This document shows, piece after piece, positions 52,128 through 64,000 of a stretch of 64,000 nucleotides of DNA. A program made the translations under genes and the position numbers. Origin of the DNA: Sphaerosporella brunnea (Eukaryota; Ascomycota; Pezizomycetes; Pezizales; Pyronemataceae); NCBI GenBank assembly GCA_008704415.1, contig VXIS01000090.1, positions 1 through 64,000 on the forward strand, read 5' to 3'. How positions within the stretch are numbered: position 1 is the stretch's first letter; each line of letters opens with the position of its first letter. The notes under the pieces are model-generated. The model did not search any database. It was given only the letters and a program-made list of their open reading frames with translations, and had not been told where the DNA came from.

Positions 52128-52968
52128 ATGTTCACCGCCCGCTCCGTCGCCCGCATCGCCCGCAGCGGTGCCCGCAACTATGCCGCCGCTGCCGTGAACA
52201 AGTCGATCAAGCCTCCGGTGGCCCTGTTCGGAGTTGACGGCACCTACGCCTCTGCGCTGGTACTTCGTCCACCCTCATCCCCCCTCCAGTCCGCCAACCG
52301 GTCTATACTGACATCACACCTTCTCGCTCAAAGTACACCGCCTCTGCGAAGCTCAACGCTTTGGACTCCACCGACAAGGCGTTGAAGTCCCTCAAGGCCA
52401 CCCTCGAGAAGGACCCTAAGCTGAACCGGATTCTTGCGTCGCCCACACTCAAGGCGGAGGACAAGAAATTGGTTGTGTCCGAAATCCTCAAGGCCTCTGG
52501 CGCCGCTCAGGACAAGACCATTAAGAACTTCCTCGAGGTTCTGGCCGAGAACAACCGTCTCGCCCTTGTCCAGGGCATCATCGAGAAGTATGAGGTCCTC
52601 ATGAGCGCCTACCGTGGTGAGGTCGAGGCCGTTATCACTTCGGCTCAGGTGAGTCGGTTGGGGACGGGAAAGGGAGGCGGAATGGGGCTGATTTGCGGCA
52701 TCAGGTATTGGACTCCAAGATCTTGAGCAGACTTGAGACTGCTATCTCCAAGTCCCCGCTCATTGGTGCCGGTAAGAAGTTGAAGACCACCAACAAGGTA
52801 TTCCATACCACCCACTGCTTCTTTCACATACACCAGGAATTGACGCAATTGCAGATCGACCCCACCATCCTCGGCGGTTTGGTTGTTGAGGTCGGTGACC
52901 GGACCATCGACCTATCCATCTCTACCAAGTTGGCCAAGCTCAACAAGATGCTCACCGACCCTTTGTAA
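52128..52968 (+). CDS. ATP5: ATP synthase subunit 5 (OSCP), mitochondrial
   Basis: A 217-residue peripheral-stalk subunit linking F1 to the stator of mitochondrial ATP synthase. Exons 52128-52259, 52334-52648, 52705-52797, 52855-52968; introns 74, 56 and 57 bp, all phase 0. The N-terminus is a targeting presequence (MFTARSVARIARSGARNYA) followed by the conserved IKPPVALFGVDGTYASALYT. The helical N-domain (KDPKLNRILASPTLKAEDKK) and the C-terminal OSCP/delta signature (DPTILGGLVVEVGDRTIDLS) are intact. It starts only 335 bp from the right end of the piggyBac element. Confidence 0.96.
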
Positions 52969-53264
52969 ATTGTTGCTGCTGTTGGTATGTTTTTGGGGGG
53001 CCGTAGGTTCGTTGCAAAAGCGGCGGGGTTGTGGGTTACGGAGTGCGGGGAGTGAATGATGTCATCATAGACTGTCAAAAATAGTTTCTATATCACGGTG
53101 TGCCGAATGGCGGATTTATGCATGATCCTCGCGTATCGCGGCTCTGGCGTAGTGGTTCATGTGCGTCTTGTATGCACGTTGGTATATGGCTCGTTGAGTT
53201 ATCAAACGCCGGCATCAGTCTCAAAGAACGAACTCCAAACTCCCTCAGCCCAGTAGCAAGCAAG

Positions 53265-53999
53265 CTATCCAAACACCCTCACTAGCCCAAAAAACAGATT
53301 AACGCAGATGCCGGCGAAAACGGCATACCTTCTCCTGGGGGTGAAGACTCCCTCCTCCCTCGCCAACCAGATCATAATCGGCCAAAAGAACCCTACCGCA
53401 GTGCCAATAAACATATCCTCATAAGTGCCCGCCCTATTCCCCAAATCCTGGCTCGCAGCCCCGGCGCCATCAACACTCTCGTCGATCCACCGATCCTCCA
53501 ACGACCGGATCTCCTCCACCGGCAGATCGGGGTTCAACCGAGTAAACTGCGCCCTCAGCGCTGCCACCTCCGTCTCCGAAAACCCCTGCGTAAGCAACCG
53601 GTCGAACCCCTGCGGCGCAGGAAGTGTGGACGGAGCCGGAGTTGTGTACGAGGCGTTTACACCCTCTCCACCGCCCAGAAGCGGGGATGCCTCCGTTGCG
53701 AGCTCGTCTGCGCTCAGTGGGTCGCCGACGGAACAGTGGATCCAGATGTTTGCACCCGGCTGCGCGAGCGGGAAGAGAGCGGAGAAGGGGGCGCCATCCG
53801 GAAGAACTTTTCCGCTGTGGATTAGGCGGAGCTTGCGTTGCGAGAGGGAGGGCCGCGAGGTGCGGATTAGCTGCCTGAGCGAGTTGGTGGTTGTGGAGGG
53901 GTCGCTGAGGGGGAGTAATAGGTCGGCGTCTGTGGTCGTGAAGCGGATCGTTAGAGTTGGTGGAGGTAAAGATGTGTTGTGCGTGGGCAGGAGTGACAT
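53265..53999 (-). CDS. DSC3: DSC E3 ubiquitin ligase complex subunit 3
   Basis: A 244-residue Golgi membrane protein. Dsc3 is a subunit of the DSC/Tul1 ligase that cleaves SREBP precursors in fungi and degrades misplaced membrane proteins. Residues 15-100 form a ubiquitin-like domain (LTIRFTTTDADLLLPLSD, SQRKLRLIHSGKVLPDG, NIWIHCSVGDPLS). A conserved central motif (GFDRLLTQGFSETEVAALR, EEIRSLEDRWIDES) follows, and two membrane helices close the protein (GTAVGFFWPIMIWL and RRYAVFAGICVNLFFGLV). Intronless. The start at 53999 is preferred; an upstream in-frame ATG at 54065 would add 22 residues and leave only 59 bp to the POP7 start. Confidence 0.9.
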   Translation of the reverse strand: MSLLPTHNTSLPPPTLTIRFTTTDADLLLPLSDPSTTTNSLRQLIRTSRPSLSQRKLRLIHSGKVLPDGAPFSALFPLAQPGANIWIHCSVGDPLSADELATEASPLLGGGEGVNASYTTPAPSTLPAPQGFDRLLTQGFSETEVAALRAQFTRLNPDLPVEEIRSLEDRWIDESVDGAGAASQDLGNRAGTYEDMFIGTAVGFFWPIMIWLAREEGVFTPRRRYAVFAGICVNLFFGLVRVFG

Positions 54000-54124
54000 G
54001 TTGGAGTGATGAGGGGACAAGTACGAGTTTAAACGTCTTCCCGCGTTTCTTGAAAGACGCGACAACCCACGTTCACCCGCAATTCCACAACGCCTTCTCC
54101 ACCACCAACCACAGCAAAAACTCG
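54000..54124. promoter_or_regulatory. Compact bidirectional promoter DSC3/POP7
   Basis: 125 bp separate the two divergent start codons, one of the tightest intervals here. CAACC and GTTTC runs are present, but no factor site can be named with confidence. Confidence 0.45.
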
Positions 54125-54759
54125 ATGGTTCGCTACAACAAGCCTACGGTGCACAATGCAAGCACAACTAAACTCCCCTCTCGTACGCTCCCTTCTCAGA
54201 AATTCCACCGTATGCCAATTAAACTTCCACAGACAAAACCCTCCAAAAGCGACCACTTCTCCACCCCGCCATTCCCACGCCCAAGTCCTCAGCTCCAAGA
54301 ATCATCTACGTCGGTTCCAAAACCCCGCACGGAGCGGTCATAAAAAAAGTCGACAAATACCTCGAGATCATCGATGCGCCGCTACGAGACAAGAAAGGAA
54401 GGGCTGTGAAGAGGAAGGCGAAGAAGGAGGAGGAAGGCGTGACGTTGAAGGCTACCGGGTTTGCGATTTGCTCGGCCTTGGCGCTCGGAAACTTTTTTAT
54501 GGAGAGGGGCGAGAGGGTGGAGGTTAGGACGGCGAGTATGACTGTGGTCGACGATGTGGTGGATCGGCCCGAGGGAGAGGTGGGGAAGAAATTTAGGGTG
54601 AGGAAGAAGAAGAAGGTTGAATTGGAGAAGGAGAAGGAGGAGACTGAAGAGAAGGGAGTGATGGAGGTGGACGATAAGGAGGAGGAGGATGTGGATATGG
54701 TTACGAGGACTACTAGCGCGGTGGAGATATTTATCACCAGAAAGAAGGAGGATACTTGA
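54125..54759 (+). CDS. POP7: RNase P/MRP subunit Pop7 (Rpp20, Alba fold)
   Basis: A 194-residue nuclear protein. Pop7/Rpp20 pairs with Pop6 to bind the P3 helix of RNase P and MRP RNA. Exons 54125-54182 and 54233-54759. The 50-bp intron (donor GTACGC, acceptor TTCCACAG) was chosen because it joins the leader to KTLQKRPLLHPAIPTP, the family's usual start. The Alba domain reads RIIYVGSKTPHGAVIKKVDK, then TLKATGFAICSALALGNFFM and VRTASMTVVDDVV. A Lys/Glu-rich insertion (KVELEKEKEETEEKG) precedes the last strand SAVEIFITRK. The linker before LKATGFAI (RAVKRKAKKEEEG) is longer than in yeast. Confidence 0.85.
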
Positions 54760-55301
54760 ATACAAATCTTTCAAGACGTCTGGGATGGGTGATATGATGA
54801 CTTTCTCTGTGATGGAGGGAAGCCTTGTTGGCCCATTGAGGAATAATGTATATCTGTGAACCGCAAGACCCGTAGATTTGGTATCAGAACTCCCCACTAC
54901 CAAGTGAGAAAGAAAACAGAAGCAGAACCAATTCGCCGTACGATACCCATCAAAACAAATAAGTATAGTCCACCGTGCGTATCTCGGCCTGGTCTTTATC
55001 AATACGAAAATCCGCTGCCTCTTTCTCTCGCAATCCCGGCTCCTTACCACCCTCCTGATAGGCTCCTTCATTTGCTGAGGCGTCTTCGCTGCCGCCGGTG
55101 ACTCAGCTACAAACGATGTATCCGTTGTCCTGCCACCCCATTTAGGGTCTCAGCATCAAATTCAGGTCTCCTCACATCGGGAAACAATCTGGTGGAAGTC
55201 AAATGATGAGGGGTTGTAAAGAGTGTATTGTATTGTTCTAACAAAGCAACCCAGGCTGACTCACCGCGTGTCACTCGACACACCCCGCTACCCCGCTGCT
55301 T
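54760..55301. other. Intergenic, tail-to-tail
   Basis: Spacer between POP7 and DAM1. Nothing recognised; a long minus-strand frame here (55071-54382) is the shadow of POP7. Confidence 0.5.
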
Positions 55302-55691
55302 TTAACACAACCCCCCAGGGCCCTCTTCATCCCTATTCTCGGCCTCCTTCCGAGCAACCCTCGCATAGCTCTCCGGGCCCGCAGGCGCCTCGGGAAAATC
55401 GACACAATACGCATTCAAGTTCAGGCCATAAAGGAAGGCCGAGAAGTTCTCGTTGAAGCGCGAGATCGAATCGTGCATTTCGCGGAGATCGTGGAAGTTG
55501 GCTTCGAGCGTTGCCATCGCATCGCTGAGCTCTGCAAACTGTGGTTCTAGCGCGTTGAGCGGGAACGACTCGTTGCTGAGTTGTCGCGCGCCGCTGCGGC
55601 TATTGGAACGCCGCAGAGGTGTTGTTGGGCGCGATCCCGGGCGCGAGGAGGGCCGCGCGGCGGAGGTTGGAAGCGGCGTGGTCGTTGACAT
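55302..55691 (-). CDS. DAM1: DASH complex subunit Dam1
   Basis: A 129-residue outer-kinetochore protein. Dam1 is part of the ten-subunit DASH/DAM1 ring that tracks microtubule ends in mitosis. The conserved core is LNALEPQFAELSDAMATLEAN, HDLREMHDSISRFNENFSAF and LYGLNLNAYCVDFPEAP. The N-terminus is Ser/Pro/Arg-rich (RPSSRPGSRPTTPLRRSNSR), with likely Aurora/Ipl1 or CDK sites. Start at 55691 (MSTTTPLP); the in-frame ATG at 55790 would add 33 residues with no family match. It is short compared with yeast Dam1 because the long C-terminal tail is absent, which is common in filamentous fungi. Confidence 0.93.
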   Translation of the reverse strand: MSTTTPLPTSAARPSSRPGSRPTTPLRRSNSRSGARQLSNESFPLNALEPQFAELSDAMATLEANFHDLREMHDSISRFNENFSAFLYGLNLNAYCVDFPEAPAGPESYARVARKEAENRDEEGPGGLC

Positions 55692-56026
55692 TTTTGGTGT
55701 TTTGGTGGGGCTGAGGGTTGTTATGTAAGGTAGACAGAACGCGTTGGCGGGGTGGAGCTCCCTTGAATGTTGAAACCCCAACCCCACCATCCCCGTTCTG
55801 TTGCGGCCCGGAGGGCCTTGTGTGGAGCGGAGCGACGTAAGGGCAGAGTGAGGCGGGAGGGTTTACCTCCCCGAACCTTCTAGTTAACCTAATAAGAATA
55901 TCTTACTACCTTGTTCATCTAGATCCCTATCGTTGTCTGTCTCATCGCCCCTCGAACCCTCGCGTGCGCCCTCCTGTCCAGACCGAGCGTCAACACGTTC
56001 CCCGTCCCGCACCTCTACACAGCAGA

Positions 56027-57465
56027 ATGGCCAGCGTATGTCACCCAGCCAAACACACTAGACATCAGATAATTGATGGATCGGACAGCATGGAATAAGC
56101 CGTACAGAATATGCGGCATCGCGCAGTGAGGCCGTGCAAGAGAAGGAGCGTAACAAGCTCACTGAGTATCTCGCGCTGGTAGAACAGACGCAGCAGAAGG
56201 TGTGCTAATCTTCTCTATCATCTTATCTAGTCTCACACAAGCTGATAATAATGGGGATGGCTATAGAGGTCCGCGGGAGATTATTCTTTATCCGCCTTGG
56301 AGCTCACCTCCAAAGTCCTCAAGCTCAATCCTGAGTTCTATACCATGTGGAACTACCGCCGGCAAATCTTACTTCGTACGCGCTTGCTACCCTTCACGGC
56401 GCCAGAACCTCCCAAAGATGCTCCCGCAGCACCGGAAGGTCAAGAGGATCCAGCGGCTGTTGCGGGATCTCTGCGTGCCGCCTATGAATCTAGACTTGCC
56501 TTACTTCTCAAAGAAGAGCTTGAGTTTCTGATCCCACTTTTGATGTCGTTTCCCAAGTGTTACTGGATTTGGAACCATCGTTTGTGGGCCTTGCAGCAAT
56601 GCTCTATGCTTCTTAGCCCGGAGAAGGGAACGAAGTTCTGGCAGGGCGAGTTGCAGCTCGTGGGTATGATGCTTACCCGTGATATGCGGAACTTCCACGG
56701 GTGGATGTATCGGCGCATCGTAGTTTCTCACATCGAGAACCCTGTGGGCGGGGAGTACTCGAGTTTGGCAAAGGACGAACTGGAATACACAAGACGCATG
56801 GTCCGGGGCGTGGGCGGGATGACAAATTACTCTGCGTGGCATCAGAGGAGCGTGTTGATCCCCCGACTGCTGGAAGAGAATGGAAAGGACGATCAGGAGA
56901 GAATGGACTGCCTTGAGGATGAACTGCAGTTATTGATGAGTGCCATCGAAACCGATCCTGATGACCAGAGCTTGTGGTTTTATTACCGCTGGCTTGTGTC
57001 CGCGAGGGATAAGTCGTCGATTGCACCTAAGATGCCGCATTTGGTCAGGATTGCTATGGTCACGGATCAGGTCGAATGGTTGAAGGAGCTGTTGGAAGCT
57101 CATCCGGATTGTAGGTTCCTTCAGATTCGTTTTGCGTGCGGAAGATGCTGACTTGGCTGAAGGCAAGTACATCCTGAAGGCGTTGGTTGCGTATGCTCAG
57201 CTGTTACAGGCCCTAAGGAAAGAACCGCTGAACGAGGGCGAGAGTGAGGACGATGTGGAGGAAGTGGATGAGCCAGCCGAGAACCAGCAGATTTTGGGAT
57301 GGTTGGAGACATTGGAGAGGATGGACCCGATGCGAAAGGGTAGATACAGAGACCAAGGTATACACCTTTTCTGCCGTCTTGAAGCCATCGATTATAACGA
57401 CTTTTGCAGGGAAAGTGATTCGGGCGAACAGTGAAATCAATAATACCATTTTTTTGCGCGGTTAA
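56027..57465 (+). CDS. BET4: Rab geranylgeranyltransferase alpha subunit
   Basis: A 404-residue cytosolic protein that, with Bet2 and the escort protein Mrs6, transfers GGPP to Rab C-terminal cysteines. Exons 56027-56035, 56089-56199, 56267-57110, 57163-57357, 57410-57465; introns 52-67 bp. The first exon encodes only MAS, and the join gives MASHGISRTEYAASRSEA, the family's exact start. PFTA repeats are seen as FYTMWNYRRQILL, CYWIWNHRLWALQ, FHGWMYRRIVV, YSAWHQRSVLIPRL and SLWFYYRWLV. The tail QQILGWLETLERMDPMRKGRYRDQ is typical of RGGT alpha. It is followed by the Rab gene YPT3 on the same strand. Confidence 0.94.
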
Positions 57466-58225
57466 TATGTAGAGGGTCGTATTATCTTGTAGGTTATTAC
57501 AGTTGTCTTTGCTAATACATGTATCTTGCGCTGTCGAAATTCCAGGGATTGTCACCTCGTCCCAGATTCCTAGACAAAGAATACATGCACAACGTGATCA
57601 AAGAGAGTATACTTGTCAGCCACAGCTACGTAAGCCGCCATGACCCCATGGTGTCATAACAATGTTCTTTACCGTTTGCTTATGGCCTATGCATGTCTGA
57701 ACAGGCCCACAGCATCGCTGGCATACCTATATGAGATTAGAGCTAGGTAAGTTTGGATTCACTGTATGTTTGGTTTTGAAAGATCCAGATCCAGTTGTCC
57801 TCGTGGATACATGAGATGTTCGAAAGTTAAGGCCACGCAATGGAATGGAAAACGCAAGGGGCCAAATGTTGTTTGTAAACCAGATGTCCGCCTTGACGGC
57901 TGGTTTCGCCAGCTCGAATACCATCAAGTTGCCCGCAGCCATTTTGAGAAGAGTATTACTGTGTTCTGCGCCTCGCAAATTACCATCAGCATCCTCTCCA
58001 GTCCGTCTGACACACAAGTGAAAGCTAGAATACCTAAGTTAGATCACAGCCTGTCACCCGCATTCTTGGCAGCCACTGACCAAATTATCCACTCGGTGTC
58101 AAGGATCATCAACCTCGACCTTGACCTTCCCCGTAACAACCAAAACGGAGCCAGCCCTTTCTCCTTCGCACATCAACCTCCATCTCATCTGCCACAGCTC
58201 TCCTATTAAACACAACCCCGCAACT
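57466..58225. other. Intergenic BET4 to YPT3
   Basis: 760 bp. A 147-codon frame at 57766-58209 has no family similarity and probably covers the YPT3 promoter and leader. Nothing else recognised. Confidence 0.5.
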
Positions 58226-59352
<1,127 letters not shown>

Positions 59353-60779
59353 GAGGAGAGAAAGCAAAAAGGATTAGACCGGCTGGGAGGTTGTGTCAGC
59401 TTCTTTGATTTGCCTTCTCTTTTTCCTTTCGGGTTACTTCATGTGTTCATGTTCACGTCCCACTTGTTACAGCAATCTTCTACGGTGTTTTTTTTTTTTT
59501 TTCTTCATGTTCTTTACCGACCTAGTATTTTTTTTTTTTTTTTCTTGCGGATGTTACATTCATGTTTTTTTTGTTGCTGTCTGTTGCCGTACCTTCTGCT
59601 GGAGTCATGTCAAAGAACGTTGCTTGCTGGGGATGAGGACGGTTTGCTGCCCGATGAGCCATGGACCTTAATGACAACTTTACAATGAATGGGCAGTTGA
59701 TCTGACGATTTGTTGATCAGGGGAGCATGTATGTATCTCTCCCGCGATCATAATGCACATGCTGTGTGCCCTCTCACGATCGATGTGCTTTTTCCCATTA
59801 ATCCGGGGGGTCTGGGCAGGTAGACCAGAGGTGGCCAGTGGCGTCCCCAGGGTGCTATGTAACATCGGCACCGAGAACAAGCTTATTACTGGCCCGTGCC
59901 CTCTCGGAAATTTTCGCTGTGGATATTAATGCGGGTCGCTTGTTTCAAAAACAGCAGTTCCACTACATGCAGGATTCAGAGGGCCTTTGATGGAGTCCAA
60001 TGATGTATCATAGGCCCAGGTGACCACTGCACTGCAGCCTTTGCTTTGGGCGCCGACCTCGGGAACGGCCAGGGTCCGAAGCTGTGGGGAAGCGGCTCTT
60101 TTTTCGCATACCTAAGTAGAGTTCCTGGTAGTCAGCTTTAGGTGGGGCAAGAAACTGAGATTTTAGTGGTCTGAATACCTACTTACTCCCATATCAAGAG
60201 TTCAACAACGCACCTCCATCAGCGCCCGCCAGCTACCTCTCCTCGGGCCGCAAATACATTGTCGCCGTTCGGATACTCACTCTTCGTGATTGGATCAGCT
60301 GCGGAATTCTTTCGCTTTTAAATCTGCAAGCTGCGCCTCCCCGCTCTGCTCTCGATCCGCGCAACTGCTAGGAGGCCTGCTGTGTTCTGGTTACGCCAAC
60401 GTCCAGCTGCTTCTGCTGGCTACTGCTTATCGCAACCAGGTGAGCTGTTCAGGACCGCTCGAATTGAAAATGAGCTTTCCGAGCAGTTAGCTATCACACA
60501 CAATTTGACACCCAGCTGTTTCTGAGACCCTCAGCCAAGTTTTTCATTTGATTCTCAATCATTCCTTTGTGCTGCAGCCACAGGCCTACATATTTCCAAT
60601 CCAGCCTCCGTAGCTTTCCTAGGATGATTGACATTCGTCAGCTGTTACTATTGCTCCTTTCGCTGCTGCTGTTCCCGCTACTGTCAATATGTCAGGCTGA
60701 CACCGTTCTCCGTTATAACCAAGAATTCCCGCTTATCCGCTACGTCGACAACGCTACTTTTTCCATTGCTTCTGCCGCC
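59353..60779. other. Intergenic with T-rich 3' UTR
   Basis: T runs at about 59490-59502 and 59528-59544 mark the YPT3 3' region. No gene is seen up to the protease. The last 150 bases may be coding if the upstream start of the protease gene is used. Confidence 0.5.
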
Positions 60780-63700
60780 ATGGCTTCCCATCCGCACTTT
60801 CGAATCGTCACCAAGTTTCGCACCGATTACTCCCCCAGCGAGATCACCAAGTATGAGTCTCTGCGTACCGGTATGACCGCGGTGGTGGTGGACCGCGAGG
60901 GACCAAAGGTGCACGGGTTCTTTGCCTTCGCTACAGAGATCTTCGATGACTCGGGAGCCCCGCACACCTTGGAGCATTTGTGTTTTATGGGCTCGAGGAG
61001 TTATCCGTACAAGGGGATTCTGGATAGATTAGCTACTAGGTATGATGTGCTCCCTGGCTTTGGCTGTTGGTAATGGGCTGGCTGATTACTCGGTGGCGAA
61101 GGGCCTACTCGGAGACAAATGCGTGGACTGCTACCGACCATACAGCATACACCCTCGACACTGCCGGTTGGGCGGGATTTGCTCAGATTCTGCCGGTTTA
61201 CTTGGAACACACGCTGCTCCCAACCCTCACGGATGCCGGCTGCTTGACGGAGGTTCATCACATCAACGGAGAAGGACAGGATGCCGGTGTGGTGTACTCG
61301 GAAATGCAAGGAGTGCAGAACACGCAAGAGACTCTGATGAACGAGAAGGCTACTAAAATGCTGTATCCCGAAGGCATCGGTTTCAGATACGAGACTGGCG
61401 GTATGATGGAGGCACTGCGGGTCCTCACCGCGGACAGGATCAGACAGTTCCACAAGGAGATGTACCAGCCCAAAAATCTTTGCGTGGTCATTATTGGAGA
61501 GGTAGACCATGATGACCTGCTCAAAGTGTTGGATAAATTTGAGGATGGTATTATCAAAGATGTTCCAGAATTGGATTTCCCTTGGCGAAGGTGAGATTCT
61601 GCTGGTGGAATGTGATAATGGCAGGGTTAGGTGCTGACGGTGTTGTTTTTCAGGCCTTGGGTGGACTCGAAGCCTGTGCCTCTTCTCAAAAAGTCCGAAG
61701 TGGCCGTTGTTGAGTTCCCGGAGAAGGACGAGTCTATGGGAGAGGTTATGGTTGGCCTTCTGGGACCTAACTGCATGGACCCCGTGGCTGCAACCGCTGT
61801 GGATGTCATGAGCATGTATCTGGCCGGCTCCTCCGTCTCGGTACTGGAAAAGACCCTGGTCGATATTGATGATCCCTGGTGCTCTGCGGTTAGGTTTTAC
61901 AGCGAGGACCGGCCCAACACTGTCCTCTGGATTCAGTTGACCGCCGTTGCCACCGAGAAGCTGGCTCAGGCGGAGAAGAAGCTGTGGGACGTGTTGAAGG
62001 AAACGGTGGAGAAGCCGCTGAACATGGAGTACCTTACGGACCTCATCCACCGCGACAGACGTCAGACCAAGTTCTATGCAGAGAACACTGGCCATTCGTT
62101 CTCAACACCGATAATCACCGATCACTTGTTCGGCAACAGAGATGGTAGTCAACTGAAGGAGTCTTTGGAGACCCTCGGCTCCTATGATGTGCTGGAGAAG
62201 TGGAGCGATCAAGAGTGGAGAGACTTTATGAGGGAGTGGCTGGTCGACAACCACCACGTTTCGATCCTTGGGCGTCCTTCAGCCAAGCTGCTTAAGAAGA
62301 TGGACGAAGATGAGAAGAAGCGCATCGCTGACCGGATGAAGAAGTTGGGCCCTGAAGGATTGAAGGAGCTCGAAGCCAAACTCCAGGCTGCTAAGGCGAA
62401 AAACGAAAAGGAAATTCCGCCGGAGGTTGTGGGACAGTTCAAGGTTCCTGACGTGGATACAATTCACTTCATCAAGACTACTACGGTGCGTGCTGGGCTT
62501 GCGGCTAAGGACAGTGCTCCGGACAACGAACTTCAAAAAACCATCATGAAGGAGAACCAGGATATCCCACTCTATCTTCACTTCGAGAGCGTGCCATCGG
62601 ATTTTATTCACCTTAATCTGTTCATTTCGACCGATGCCATCCCTGTAAAGCTGAGACCGTTGATGCCGGTCTATTGGGAGCTATTCTTCGATTTGCCCCT
62701 GATGATGGATGGCAAGCGCGTCGAATACGAGCAGGTTGTGTCGCTGTTGGAAAAGGATACCGTGAACTATGGCATTTCTTCTGGAGCGTATGTTGATATG
62801 CCTGAGGGGGTTAGGATCCGTCTCCAGATAGAACCCGAGAAGTATGCCGATGCGATAAAGTGGCTCAAAATGCTCCTCTGGGACAGCATTTTTGACCAGA
62901 AGAGAATTGGCACGATCCTTACAAAGCTGAGAAGCGATATCCCCGACGAGAAGAGACAGGGGAAGAACGTAAGTTGTGGGTGGTGTCAGGAATGATTGTC
63001 GGTACGTTGCTAATTAGTGTAGATGGTTGGTTCTGTGAGGAAAATGGTTGAGCTCGCCCCAGAGTCGATAGGCCGTGCCCAGGACACTCTGGTCAAATCG
63101 AAATACCTAAAGCGGATCGAGGCTCTGCTAAAGGAGGACCCCGATGCAGTTGTCAAGCAATTTGAAGAGTTCCGACAGGCATTGTGCCAGATCGGAAACT
63201 TCCGGTTCTTAGTCATTGCCAACCTGGAGAAGCTTCAGGCTCCGGTCACAGCATGGAAGACATTCGTGGAGGGCAAGACCTTTGATGGCAAACTGGCGTC
63301 CATTGACAAGCGGATAGACCGTCTCTTGCCAGCCGGACAGAAGCCCGGAGGTGTGGCCAACATTGTTTCAATGCCCACCATTGACAACAGCTACTCAGTT
63401 CACACAGCTAAGGGCCCTTCAGCCTATGAAGATCCCCAGCTCCCTGCTCTGATGCTGGCTCTTGCCTATCTTGGTGCCACCGAGGGCCCTCTCTGGAACG
63501 CAGCTCGCGGAAACGGCCTGGCATACGGCGTCTACATCTCCAGAAACCAGGAGTCCGGACATCTCGCATTCGATGTTTACCGCTCTCCAGATGCTTACAA
63601 GGCATTTGCTGCGGTACGCGATGTTGTCAGCGATCTGGCCAACGGAGTCACGCCCTTTGATGATAATGCCTTGGAGGGTGCGGTTTCTAGCATCGTTGTG

Positions 63701-64000
63701 TTCTTTGCCGACAACGAGCTCAACATGAGCGGTGCGGGAACTAGCAGCTTTATCAGACAAGTTGTGCACGGCATCCCCAAGGACTTCAACACTGAGCTGC
63801 TGCGGCGCATTAAGAAGGTCACCGTAGATGATATCAAAAAAGTACTGAAGGAGCTGGTACTGGCATGCTTCGACCCGGAGAAGAGCAACGTTGTTGTCGT
63901 TTCCACCCCCCTCAAGGCCAACGTGAGTTTCTGGGCCCCTTGAGATGGATGACCAGAATAATCCGCTGACCAAATCAGGAAATTATGGATCAGTTCCGCA
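60780..64000 (+). CDS. M16-family zinc metalloprotease (Sdd3/YOL098C type), 3' end off window
   Basis: A large insulinase-like protease, incomplete at the right edge. Exons 60780-61039, 61102-61590, 61654-62968, 63023-63922 and 63979 onward; introns 54-63 bp. The inverted zinc motif is HTLEH in DDSGAPHTLEHLCFMGSRSY, with the distal glutamate expected in the AGVVYSEMQG segment. The N-terminus MASHPHFRIVTKFRTDYSPS and the block NAWTATDHTAYTLDTAGWAG match the cytosolic fungal group typified by budding-yeast YOL098C. The second M16 half follows, with VHTAKGPSAYEDPQLPALM and NGLAYGVYIS. An in-frame ATG at 60624 would add 52 residues with a strongly hydrophobic leader (see findings). Over 980 residues are visible and the final exon is open at base 64000. 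Confidence 0.9.

Noticed and set aside
54382..55071. 229-codon minus-strand frame
   Set aside because: Mostly antisense to POP7, LLL/HHS-type composition from Glu/Lys codons on the other strand.
57766..58209. 147-codon frame before YPT3
   Set aside because: No family similarity, and it occupies the expected promoter and leader of YPT3.

Overview
The window is nuclear DNA of a filamentous ascomycete fungus (Pezizomycotina). Nearly all conserved genes are eukaryotic and most are interrupted by short GT..AG introns of about 45-85 bp with CTAAC/CTGAC-type branch sites. Fungus-specific families are present: a class I hydrophobin, the DASH subunit Dam1, the Golgi DSC ligase subunit Dsc3, a HeLo (prion-inhibition) domain protein and Pkr1. 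The intron size would fit an early-diverging Pezizomycotina class, but the species cannot be fixed from this sequence.

Layout. 0-4.2 kb is repeat-rich: an orphan Ty3/gypsy integrase-chromodomain frame and a 375-bp MITE-like element. 4.2-26.7 kb holds housekeeping genes separated by repeats: a Wss1-type SUMO/DNA-protein-crosslink protease, two low-complexity proteins, PER1 (GPI remodelling), a 5'-truncated LINE, NAR1 (cytosolic Fe-S assembly), a HeLo-pseudokinase protein, a perfect 70-bp inverted repeat, GGPP synthase and NOC4. 26.7-33.5 kb is gene-poor: two more truncated copies of the same LINE, a diverged roughly 350-bp tandem repeat and a hydrophobin gene. 33.7-41.3 kb is gene-dense: SDHAF3, a Kelch protein, SmD1, PKR1 and MTQ2 (divergent), a predicted tail-anchored protein and a small secreted protein.

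42.57-51.79 kb is the highlight: one apparently complete 9.2-kb piggyBac-type transposon with near-identical terminal inverted repeats. Besides a full-length DDD transposase it carries a gene for a TET/JBP-like 2-oxoglutarate/Fe(II) dioxygenase and a coiled-coil protein gene, plus tandem subterminal repeats at both ends and an inner inverted repeat. A transposon carrying its own candidate modified-base oxidase suggests a mobile anti-silencing system; that role is inference.

51.9-64.0 kb returns to housekeeping genes: ATP5 (OSCP), DSC3 and POP7/RPP20 (divergent), DAM1, BET4 (Rab geranylgeranyltransferase alpha), the Rab11-type GTPase YPT3, and a large M16-family zinc protease that runs off the right edge. 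Bet4, its likely substrate Ypt3 and the GGPP synthase upstream are three steps of one prenylation pathway. Intron boundaries were deduced from reading frame, splice consensus and family similarity; no transcript data were available.
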